DNA of 64,000 nt from Planococcus kocurii (GTDB taxonomy: Bacteria; Bacillota; Bacilli; Bacillales_A; Planococcaceae). Shown one piece after another: positions 39,212-47,176 of this stretch (positions within the stretch are counted from its first letter, which is position 1; each line of letters begins with the position of its first letter). The position numbers and the translations under genes are program-made. The notes under the pieces are model-generated. The model was not told the DNA's origin. It made no database searches and worked only from the letters and a program-made list of their open reading frames with translations. The stretch lies in contig NZ_CP013661.2 of NCBI RefSeq assembly GCF_001465835.2, positions 310,001 through 374,000 on the forward strand, read 5' to 3'.

Positions 39212-40615
39212 TTAAGGATTAACTAAATTTCCACCCTTATCATATATAGGTTTATCGGTTTCCGAATTCTTGTCTGAATTTGGAGTTGAATTATTTGTCT
39301 CTTTGTCTGTAGAACTACCTGTCTTACCAGAATCAGCTTCAGTTTTACCGTTTTCAGCCGCTTGCTCTTTTCCTGATTCAGAATCAGCTTCGCTCTTTTC
39401 GTCTGCTGATTCACCCGGTACCTGTTCTTCTTCTGGAGATCCATCTAATCCTGTTTCTGGAACTACTTCTGCAGGAGGAGCTGTTAATGGATAAAGTTCT
39501 ATACGATTAATAGGTGGATAGAAGTCAGTAGAGATGGCTTCAACTTTTAGCTCGTCTCCGTTATCCATAATCGACCTGACTATTTCAACACGAACACCTT
39601 CGCTCCCTTCTTCTTCTACTACTTTTCCAGTCGTAACAAAAGCACTGTATTGCTTAATCAATCGAGGATTGACAGTTTCTTTACTAGAAGTTGAAACAGT
39701 ATAGTCATATACAAAGGGAAAGCCTTCTAATGACACAGTTAACGAATCATCCGTAAATGCTGTATTTAATGTAAAAGAACTAGCATTTGGATTAGAAAAA
39801 ACCAAGTCAATGCCAAGCGAACGATTAATGGTTGCTTCTTCGCCAATAGCAATTTTTTCTGGAATTCGATTTCCAATACTACGTTCTTCTATTTTGAAAT
39901 TTGTCTTGAGTACTACCGCATAAATTGCCGAAGCGATTTCAGTAAGTTCGGAATCTGATAATCCAATAGGTTTTAGTTCATTGATAAAGGTTAAAAAGGA
40001 AAATTTTTCACCAGGAGCAATCTGCATACCATTGATGGCTGCCACAACAGCTACTGTGTTTTCATTGATTGATACTTGTGGGAAAGCTACTTTTGATACG
40101 GTCTCTTGTTCAACATCAAGAGAATCATCACTAATTGTTACGGTTGTTTTTTCAAGACCTGCTTCAAGTGCTTCTTCTAATTTTACGTTAATTTTTTGTA
40201 CTTCTGCTTCAGAAAATGCCACTCGCGGGAAATTCTCAGTTAAAAAGCGCTCAGTGGTCTTTTCTGGAAGGTTGTATAAGAAACTATTTTGCATACCGGA
40301 CTGTGCCTGCTGAGCTGTTTCTTCTAACAGAATTTCTGCATCATCTAGCGGATAATTTGCAGTAGCATCTTGATATCTTACTAGTAATTCGGAAGACTGA
40401 TGCCAATTTTCGAGCGTTCCAGAAAATTGCGCCATAGCTCCAGCTACTTCCATGTTTGAAACATTTGTTGTGCCTATATACGTATCGTCACCAAATTGCT
40501 CTTTTGGAAATAGCCATTTGTCTATGACTGTAGCTCCTGCATTGGAAACGCCAAAAAACAACAACCCCGATAAAAAAATTGTTAAAAACGTCTTACCGAA
40601 AACTTGATTATTCAA
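39212..40615 (-). CDS. VanW/G5-like exported protein of the pilus operon
   Basis: A 467-residue protein with a signal or anchor segment (about 9-28). A VanW-like domain lies at about 190-285 (NGMQIAPGEKFSFLTFI; KTNFKIEERSIGNRIPEKI; EEATINRSLGIDLVFSNP) and a G5-like stretch at about 305-360 (SKETVNPRLIKQ; FVTTGKVVEEEG). The last 85 residues are acidic and Ser/Glu-rich. G5 domains bind N-acetylglucosamine polymers; VanW's role is unknown. It overlaps the upstream small membrane gene by 8 bp and lies 22 bp before pilB, so it is in the pil operon. A wall-spanning role is inference. Confidence 0.75.
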   Translation of the reverse strand: MNNQVFGKTFLTIFLSGLLFFGVSNAGATVIDKWLFPKEQFGDDTYIGTTNVSNMEVAGAMAQFSGTLENWHQSSELLVRYQDATANYPLDDAEILLEETAQQAQSGMQNSFLYNLPEKTTERFLTENFPRVAFSEAEVQKINVKLEEALEAGLEKTTVTISDDSLDVEQETVSKVAFPQVSINENTVAVVAAINGMQIAPGEKFSFLTFINELKPIGLSDSELTEIASAIYAVVLKTNFKIEERSIGNRIPEKIAIGEEATINRSLGIDLVFSNPNASSFTLNTAFTDDSLTVSLEGFPFVYDYTVSTSSKETVNPRLIKQYSAFVTTGKVVEEEGSEGVRVEIVRSIMDNGDELKVEAISTDFYPPINRIELYPLTAPPAEVVPETGLDGSPEEEQVPGESADEKSEADSESGKEQAAENGKTEADSGKTGSSTDKETNNSTPNSDKNSETDKPIYDKGGNLVNP

Positions 40616-41015
40616 CTTTCTGTTCCTCCTTAATCACAGCGATTGTCTGCATACCAAATGGCTTCTCAACTATCGGTTCATGCACTGATTGCTGAATCGG
40701 TTCCACATGTTTAAGTTGTTTCAATGACGTGCTACTTTTTTTGTTCCTGCGCTCTTGAATAAGTTGCTGATTTTTTAGTTGTTCTTTTTCAAGGAATTTC
40801 GTATAACTCAATGCAACTAGTAAAGAAACTCCAAGTATGCCAGCTATCGAAAGAATTAGTGAAAATGTACTTTGCATAAAAAGTCCAATGGCAGCCACGA
40901 ATATACCTCCACCTAGTAAGATCATCCTATTTTTTCTAATATCACCTTTTGTAAAAAAATACAAAATAGACAACGTACTTGCAGCAAAAATTATGAATAG
41001 TAAAATGCGAATCAT
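40608..41015 (-). CDS. Small membrane protein, first gene of the pil operon, unknown
   Basis: A 135-residue protein I do not recognise. Three hydrophobic segments occur at about 2-19, 32-46 and 50-69 (STFSLILSIAGILGVSLLVALSY), followed by a basic, probably cytoplasmic tail of about 60 residues (QERRNKKSSTSLKQLKH). It overlaps the VanW/G5 gene by 8 bp and follows an AGGGGGAG ribosome-binding site. Its place at the head of the pil operon suggests a link to pilus assembly. Confidence 0.7.
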   Translation of the reverse strand: MIRILLFIIFAASTLSILYFFTKGDIRKNRMILLGGGIFVAAIGLFMQSTFSLILSIAGILGVSLLVALSYTKFLEKEQLKNQQLIQERRNKKSSTSLKQLKHVEPIQQSVHEPIVEKPFGMQTIAVIKEEQKVE

Positions 41016-41317
41016 TAAAACTCCCCCTGTATAGTCAGTACTTGATACTGCAATGTTAAAAATGATCTTTCCTTTTAATTTGTAAATTAAAGTAATAAGA
41101 TAGGTTAAAGTATCTCATCTGATATAGCTATAATACAAGATAAATGGTATAAATAGTAGTGAATCATAAAAATAGTTATCAATACTTATTTCCTATTTAA
41201 CGTATAATTTATTACATTTTTATGTGGTCAAGTTACAACTAAAATGATATACATAACAAGATGGTTAAACTTTCTAAGTTATTACTACTACTTTTTACAT
41301 AAGCGGGTGAAAATACA
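41016..41317. promoter_or_regulatory. AT-rich divergent promoter region between the two pilus transcripts
   Basis: About 300 bp, very AT-rich and without an ORF, between the minus-strand pil operon and the plus-strand minor pilins. It must hold both promoters. Several near-consensus -10 boxes occur (e.g. GATATACAT near 41245 on plus), but I could not single out one with a good -35. Confidence 0.6.
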
Positions 41318-41734
41318 ATGAGGTTTTATATGAATAACGATAGAGGGTTTACACTAGTCGAGGTACTTGCTTCCCTAGTCATTCTTTCTATTGTATTGAC
41401 GAGTTTTACAGTAGTTTTTGCGAATACAAATCGGTTGGCAGTGACAAATAGTGAGAAGCTAGTTGTTATTAATTTAGCTGATTCTTATTTAGAACGAGTC
41501 AAATTAACTCCTAACGAATTTATTGATAGTTATCCACCTCTTAAAAATATTGATAGTAAACAAAAGCCTTCTTTTATCCATACAATAAACGAAAAAAATT
41601 ATGATGTTCTTATAAAAATAAAAAAAGAAACTTCCGCTCCTTTGCTAAGTGTCGTGGTTGTTGTAAAGGCGGTAGATTCTAATGTATCAAGTTCAGTTGA
41701 AGGGTTTGTTCCATATGTTATGTCGATCAAATAA
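41318..41734 (+). CDS. Minor pilin (PilV/GspI-like)
   Basis: A 138-residue prepilin-like protein. The leader ends in RG, then FTLVEVLASLVILSIVLTSFTVVFA, with Glu at +5. An alternative start at 41330 (MNNDRG leader) is also plausible. The C-terminal domain is beta-rich and not recognised. It overlaps the next pilin gene by 20 bp. AT content is clearly higher than in the flanking housekeeping genes. PilD, encoded nearby, would process it. Confidence 0.85.
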   Translation: MRFYMNNDRGFTLVEVLASLVILSIVLTSFTVVFANTNRLAVTNSEKLVVINLADSYLERVKLTPNEFIDSYPPLKNIDSKQKPSFIHTINEKNYDVLIKIKKETSAPLLSVVVVVKAVDSNVSSSVEGFVPYVMSIK

Positions 41735-42254
41735 ACTGAATAACAATAAAGGTGTTACATTAGTTGAGTTGTTGGCAACAATTATACTCGTTAGTATAAT
41801 AGCTACTCTTGCATATACAGTACTTTTTCAAGGCTATTCCAACTATCAGCGTACGAAAGTTGAAACCGAATTGCGTGATGAGGCAGATTTGATTATGGCT
41901 AGTTTAATTTCTGATTTATTTGTCTCCAAAAAATCCGACTTAAAATTAACTGAAACCTGCAAAAACGGGATAGTTGAGTCGTATGTAAAAGTAACCAAAA
42001 AAGATGGTTCTAGCTATGAAACTGGGTTTAAAAATAAACAAATACTTATAAAAAATCAGTCTGTACAATTTTTCAATCAATCAGTTTCGTTAGTAAATCC
42101 TACTTGTACTGGTAGTTCATCTGAAATTCTAAATTCTAATCTTACTTCAATAGATGGCGTTGCATATACTGTTTCATTCACACTAGAAATAGTAAAAAAA
42201 CAAAAAAAAATTCAAAAGGAATTTATAAACACTATTGTAGTTATTAATGACTGA
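41715..42254 (+). CDS. Minor pilin (PilW/GspJ-like)
   Basis: A prepilin-like protein of 179 residues from the ATG at 41715, which follows GAAGGG. The frame is open to 41682, but that start would give an unusually long leader. Leader MLCRSNKLNNNKG, then VTLVELLATIILVSIIATLAYTVLF with Glu at +5. The rest includes a Cys pair (ETC and PTC) that could form a disulphide. It overlaps the preceding minor pilin gene. Confidence 0.85.
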   Translation: MLCRSNKLNNNKGVTLVELLATIILVSIIATLAYTVLFQGYSNYQRTKVETELRDEADLIMASLISDLFVSKKSDLKLTETCKNGIVESYVKVTKKDGSSYETGFKNKQILIKNQSVQFFNQSVSLVNPTCTGSSSEILNSNLTSIDGVAYTVSFTLEIVKKQKKIQKEFINTIVVIND

Positions 42255-42312
42255 TTATTTTTTCAATAAGTGTAAAAAATTTATATTCTTTTAAGAATTG
42301 GAGGAAGTTCAT

Positions 42313-44127
42313 TTGAACCACATAAAAAAACAGCAGGGCTATGCCTTGTTGTTAACACTTGGGTTAATCGTAATACTTACTATTCTTGGAGCAAGTCTGC
42401 TCATGTTAACAAATAATGGTTCCTCTAAGAATGAAGTAAGACAAGATATCACTCGGTCTTCCGACTTATCTCAAAAGGGTATTGATTTAGTTACTACTCA
42501 AGTTAATTCTGAGCTTATCACTTTTTTAGGTGACAATGGACGTCCTAGAACTGAATTTATTTTTCAACTAGAAAGAATTTTAGATAGGTATCTCTGTACG
42601 GGGAATTCGAGCATCCCAATCAAAGGTGAAACCGGAACATATAAAGCTTGTATTGTATCTTACGTCGATACTGTTGACAAAGACAATCAATCTAATCCCT
42701 TAAAAAAACTAGTATCCTTTAAAAGTATTGGGACAGCTGGTGATGCAAATAGAGAAATGATCAGCAAAATTGAAATTGGTGCAGCTACTGCTCCGGAAGC
42801 TTTGCGCTATGCTATTGGAACAAATATCGATACAGCCGATGGTCTTCAAAACGGAGAAGGCAATCTTTTGATGCACGGTGGCGTCGAGATTAAAGGAGAC
42901 TTAAAAGTTGATGGCAATATTGTAACTAGTACCAATGGATACGCACTTTTAGGAGGAGACCGTTGGATTCCAAGCTTAGCTCCTTCTACTCTGCCACTCG
43001 AGGGAGCAAAAACAGCAAGGTTATTTTTAGGAAAAAATCCTTATACTTTTAATACAACTTCCAGCTATACAAGCCATATTGCAAGATCAAACTTTGCTAC
43101 TTCTCCTTACAATTTGAGAACCAATATTTCAGATTTGTTTAGATCTGGTTATGCTCCAACCTTGGTGTCAAGAGAGCCAGTTCAAAGTCCAATAGCAATT
43201 ACAGAGCAAAAGCAAAACTTTGAATATACAATAAATGGGAGTGGTGTAACCAGTTTATATACAGGTTCAAATAGAATAATTAATAATCAAACATATACAA
43301 CATCAAAAATTTTTCCAGTCTTTCGTTATAGTCAAGATGAATGCATCGAGTATTATACTTCTGGGAAAAATAAGGGTGAATGCAAGAGAAGTGAAGAAAA
43401 ATATTACTATGTCGAAACTGGTACTTATACTGTTACAGGTACTAATACATTCAAGCAATTTTCAACAAAGGGAAATGTCGTTATGGCCGGAACAGATACT
43501 AAGTTTACAAATGGGCTATATGTCAACGGAGACCTGTCAATCGGAAACAATAGCACGTCTTATGATGTTGATAGATACTCTTCAGTAACCTTAGATGGCC
43601 CGATATATGTAAATGGAGATCTTAATATCCAAGGTGCAGATTTACGAAGCAATGCTTTAATCTATGTCAATGGTTCTGTAAACATCTCTCATTCCAGAAT
43701 GAATGGAAAAATCTTAACAAATAAAAAGCAAGGTTCTTTAATTGTTCTCTCGAAAGGCAATATAAAAATTTCCAATAACTCCGTCAATTATGATGAGCCA
43801 AGTTATATCAAAGGATTCTTTTACTCCGAAAAGGATTTTGAAATGTTTGGAGTTGGTTCTAACATGAAAATTGATGGTGGCATTTCAGCAAGAAAAATTG
43901 TTCTTAACGCCATACGTGGACGAGCAAAAGACGATCCTTTCAGCGGATCTTACAAAATTCCAGGTAGAAGTGATTATTTTGAGGGTGTCGAAGAACAAAG
44001 TAAGCGTAATTCTCGTCTCCAAGTTGTATACGACTTAGAAATTATTTCGACTTATTCAGACTTAAAACAGCAAGAACCTGTTATTTACTCAGTTGACCCA
44101 CCTACCGAAAAAGAAAGGTCCTATTAA
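42313..44127 (+). CDS. PilX-like prepilin with beta-helix body
   Basis: A 604-residue protein starting at a TTG (42313) behind GGAGGAAG; the frame extends slightly upstream through the ribosome-binding site. The N terminus is prepilin-like (KKQQG, then YALLLTLGLIVILTILGASLLML) but has Leu, not Glu, at mature position 5, as in GspK-type tip subunits. From about residue 380 short repeats such as LYVNGDLSIGNNS, IYVNGDLNIQGAD and IYVNGSVNISHSR suggest a bactofilin-like or right-handed beta-helix. Its size and form suit a tip adhesin or tip-complex protein; this is inference. AT-rich like its two neighbours. Confidence 0.8.
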   Translation: MNHIKKQQGYALLLTLGLIVILTILGASLLMLTNNGSSKNEVRQDITRSSDLSQKGIDLVTTQVNSELITFLGDNGRPRTEFIFQLERILDRYLCTGNSSIPIKGETGTYKACIVSYVDTVDKDNQSNPLKKLVSFKSIGTAGDANREMISKIEIGAATAPEALRYAIGTNIDTADGLQNGEGNLLMHGGVEIKGDLKVDGNIVTSTNGYALLGGDRWIPSLAPSTLPLEGAKTARLFLGKNPYTFNTTSSYTSHIARSNFATSPYNLRTNISDLFRSGYAPTLVSREPVQSPIAITEQKQNFEYTINGSGVTSLYTGSNRIINNQTYTTSKIFPVFRYSQDECIEYYTSGKNKGECKRSEEKYYYVETGTYTVTGTNTFKQFSTKGNVVMAGTDTKFTNGLYVNGDLSIGNNSTSYDVDRYSSVTLDGPIYVNGDLNIQGADLRSNALIYVNGSVNISHSRMNGKILTNKKQGSLIVLSKGNIKISNNSVNYDEPSYIKGFFYSEKDFEMFGVGSNMKIDGGISARKIVLNAIRGRAKDDPFSGSYKIPGRSDYFEGVEEQSKRNSRLQVVYDLEIISTYSDLKQQEPVIYSVDPPTEKERSY

Positions 44128-44172
44128 AAAGAGTTAGCAAAAAGGCAGTTGCCTCTTGCTAACTCTTTTTAT
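44128..44172. terminator. Bidirectional intrinsic terminator between the PilX-like gene and the GGDEF gene
   Basis: AAAAGAGTTAGCAA and TTGCTAACTCTTTT form a long stem around GGCAGTTGCC-type sequence, with a T run on either strand. It serves both converging genes. Confidence 0.9.
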
Positions 44173-45872
44173 TTTACATACGCCGCAACCTTATTCCGTC
44201 CTGCCTGCTTTGCGCCAATATACAACGCCCTGTCCGCGTTTCGAATGAGCGTCATTCCTTCATCGCTATCGTCAGGTGCAGTTGATACACCCATGCTCAT
44301 CGTAATGTGGACAATTTGTTGCTCACGATCTGCTCCTAAATCATTTTCAATTAGAAAGTCATGATTTTCAATGCGCTTACGCAAGTTTTCAGCAAGTAAC
44401 ATAGCGAGCTCTTTGCTGTAATTTTGAAGCAATACGACGAATTCTTCGCCGCCGTAACGAGCAATCGTTCCTTCGTCGCCAATCTCTTCTCTTAGTATGT
44501 CCGCTAGTTGCACGAGAATATCATTGCCGCTTTGGTGTCCATAACGATCGTTAATGCTCTTGAAGTGATCGATGTCCATCATCACTAAGGACAACTGGTC
44601 CAATCGCCCCTCGTTTAGTTCTTTTATGCAGCTTTCTAAGCTTTCATCTAGATAGCGGTAATTATACAATTTGGTTAAGCCACAGCGTTCGCTTTTGGCG
44701 ATAACTTTTTGCATATAGCCGGCTTTTTCCAGTGACACGGCAAAATACGTACTGAGGATTTCTAAAATTTGCAGTTGATGCTTGGCGAAGGCGTATTTCT
44801 TTTTAGATGCCAGTACGAGCACCCCTTCTATTTTGTTGTTCCGTGCGATAGGTGTCGCCATGATGCTTTCTGTATCTGCTGGAAAATTGCCTGTCACCCA
44901 TTTTTTCCAATCTGCTTTTTCATTGTAGATAGAAGATTCGCCGGTCAGAATGGCTTGTCCCGCGACTCCCTTTTTGTAAGGGACTGGAGCAATGTTACGC
45001 GGCTCAAATTGATCGTTTTCATAGATTCGCAAAAATTGCTGCAACTCGTCACGGTAATCGATGACATAAGTGTATTCAACTTTAAACATTTTGGCGACTT
45101 GTGCCACAAATAAGTCGAGTATTTCGTCTGTCTCTAAACGCGCAGCGAGTTGATGACCGATTACGCCTGCTTTTTTCAAGTCAACATTAATTTGCTCTGA
45201 ATTGTTGTACATTTTCATGATCACAGTCATTGTCAAAAACGGTACTCCTAGTAAGACCAGTGCGGCGACTCCAATATAGGCTTCGAATAGATACAACGCA
45301 ATAGCATACGGAAAAACCAGCAGCATTAAAGCGAAGTCCCATATGGCGTCTATCGAAAAGAACTTGCTGCGATTGCCTGTCGTATAATCATATAAGTAAT
45401 AAATGATTTGATTGCTCAATACGGAAGCTACTTGGAAGATCAGGCCGAAAGTAATAACAGTTGTCAGGTTGAGCGAATTAAACTCACCCCCTACTGCTAT
45501 ATATGTTAAGCCAGCAATGAGCGAAACAGCTAAAAACATCATGGAGTTAAAAGGAATTCTTAGCGACTGCTCCTCATCTGTCCGACTGCGATACAAAACT
45601 ATGAGCATGGTCAATTGTGAAACCAGTATTTCAATAAAAATTCCATACTTTAAGAACAGTGCAACTGTCACCCATTGCACTAAAAAAGTCGACGCCCCGT
45701 TAATATTCATCGGCATCAAACTCATTAATACAAAAAACAACACATAAGCAAACAAGTTCCAAGGATCCTCTATGGTCGGTGGGAACAACTGATAAGCGAT
45801 GATTAAACTTACCGGCACCAACAAGACCCACAGGATCCAAAGAATTTTTTTCCGTTTATTGTTACCGGCCAT
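44169..45872 (-). CDS. Membrane diguanylate cyclase (GAF-GGDEF)
   Basis: A 567-residue protein: six to eight membrane helices (about 10-225), GAF domain (about 240-385) and GGDEF domain (about 395-567). The active site is intact (RYGGEEFVVLL, GGEEF at 474-478; DIDHFKSINDRYGH substrate loop). It should make c-di-GMP from two GTP. The RxxD inhibitory site usually found just before it is absent (GDEG in its place), so classical product inhibition is unlikely. It neighbours the pilus locus, whose PilB may bind c-di-GMP. It has no gene in its transcript other than itself. Confidence 0.93.
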   Translation of the reverse strand: MAGNNKRKKILWILWVLLVPVSLIIAYQLFPPTIEDPWNLFAYVLFFVLMSLMPMNINGASTFLVQWVTVALFLKYGIFIEILVSQLTMLIVLYRSRTDEEQSLRIPFNSMMFLAVSLIAGLTYIAVGGEFNSLNLTTVITFGLIFQVASVLSNQIIYYLYDYTTGNRSKFFSIDAIWDFALMLLVFPYAIALYLFEAYIGVAALVLLGVPFLTMTVIMKMYNNSEQINVDLKKAGVIGHQLAARLETDEILDLFVAQVAKMFKVEYTYVIDYRDELQQFLRIYENDQFEPRNIAPVPYKKGVAGQAILTGESSIYNEKADWKKWVTGNFPADTESIMATPIARNNKIEGVLVLASKKKYAFAKHQLQILEILSTYFAVSLEKAGYMQKVIAKSERCGLTKLYNYRYLDESLESCIKELNEGRLDQLSLVMMDIDHFKSINDRYGHQSGNDILVQLADILREEIGDEGTIARYGGEEFVVLLQNYSKELAMLLAENLRKRIENHDFLIENDLGADREQQIVHITMSMGVSTAPDDSDEGMTLIRNADRALYIGAKQAGRNKVAAYVK

Positions 45873-45918
45873 AACATCCTTCCCTTCCTTATGCAGTTAT
45901 CTATTATTTAACCTATGC

Positions 45919-47106
45919 TTATGACTGATAACATTGAAAAAATGGAGAAGTAGAATTTCTAAGAACAGTAAGCAGGTAAATCGAACCAGTGACTATAGTC
46001 ACTTCTTCATTATCATGTACAGGTAATATATCATACCAATTTAGAATTGTCTTCCTTTTACTAGAGTTTTCTGAAAATAATATTTCTGCGGGTAACGCTC
46101 TGCTGTCATCAAAGTCAACAAAGGTAAAATGATCGCTAACCGTTTCTAATTGACGCAACACACTCGCGTAGTCTTTCCCTTTCAGTACTCCCATAACAAT
46201 GTGAATCGGACGATTCGGAAACAGTTGTTTGATCGTCTCAACTAAGGCTTCGGCGCTCGCTTTATTGTGGGCACCGTCAAAAAAAACTTCAGGAAAAACT
46301 TCTTCAAACCGGTAAGCGATATGTGCGAACGATAAGCTTTGTAGAGCTTTTTGTTCGCTAAACCCAGCGCCAAGCAGTTCTCTCGCAGCTTCTAATGCCA
46401 AACTAGCATTTACTAACTGATGCGGTCCTTTAAGTTTTAGTTGAACAGTAGCTAACTCTTGTGGTTGGATTACTTCAGCATGCAAATCGTTCGCAGTGGC
46501 TTGAACGATTTCCAATGCTTCATGTGTCAGTTTACCCACTACGACAGGTTTCCACTTTTTAATAATTCCTGCTTTATGCCAAGCGATTTCTTCTATTGTA
46601 GTACCAAGAAAGTTTGTGTGGTCCATAGAGATGGATGGGATGATCGCAATTTCCGGATGGATCACATTTGTGCTATCCAATCCTCCCCCCATTCCTGCTT
46701 CAATAATGGTAAAGTCAAGTGCATGATTTCGAAAAATCATAAATGCGGCGGCTGTTAACAGTTCAAAATCCGTTAATGGTGTTGTTACCATACTTAACTG
46801 TTTCATCACCAGATCAAGTTCATCTGAACTAACCGGTTTTCCATCGATTTGAATTTGATCATGAAGATTTTCAATGCAAGGCGAGTAAAAGTTACCGACA
46901 CTGTGTTCGTGTGCTTGTAAGATCGCTGACAGAAACGTTGCGGTGGATCCTTTGCCATTTGTTCCAGCCAGATGAACAAACTTGCCTGCTTTATGTGGAT
47001 TGCCTAATTCCTCCAGAGCAGACGTGATGGCCTCTAATCCAGGGTGAATGGCTGAGTCTGTCTGTATGTTCCATTTTGTTTTGTATTGTTCTAGTCCGAT
47101 GATCAT
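45919..47106 (-). CDS. folC: Folylpolyglutamate synthase/dihydrofolate synthase FolC
   Basis: A 395-residue Mur-ligase-type enzyme that adds glutamate to folates. It shows the P-loop LAGTNGKGSTATFLSAIL (about 45-62), the omega-loop region SISMDHTNFLGTTIEEIAWHKAGI and FDGAHNKASAEAL. It is about 30 residues shorter than B. subtilis FolC. In B. subtilis folC lies between comC and valS. Here pilus genes, the GGDEF gene and an ATP-grasp pair have been added on its two sides. Confidence 0.92.
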   Translation of the reverse strand: MIIGLEQYKTKWNIQTDSAIHPGLEAITSALEELGNPHKAGKFVHLAGTNGKGSTATFLSAILQAHEHSVGNFYSPCIENLHDQIQIDGKPVSSDELDLVMKQLSMVTTPLTDFELLTAAAFMIFRNHALDFTIIEAGMGGGLDSTNVIHPEIAIIPSISMDHTNFLGTTIEEIAWHKAGIIKKWKPVVVGKLTHEALEIVQATANDLHAEVIQPQELATVQLKLKGPHQLVNASLALEAARELLGAGFSEQKALQSLSFAHIAYRFEEVFPEVFFDGAHNKASAEALVETIKQLFPNRPIHIVMGVLKGKDYASVLRQLETVSDHFTFVDFDDSRALPAEILFSENSSKRKTILNWYDILPVHDNEEVTIVTGSIYLLTVLRNSTSPFFQCYQS

Positions 47107-47176
47107 AAAGAGCCTCTTTTCTTAGTAAACATGATACACTTTTTAAGTAGGATATTAGCCCGAAGGTGGAATGGAT

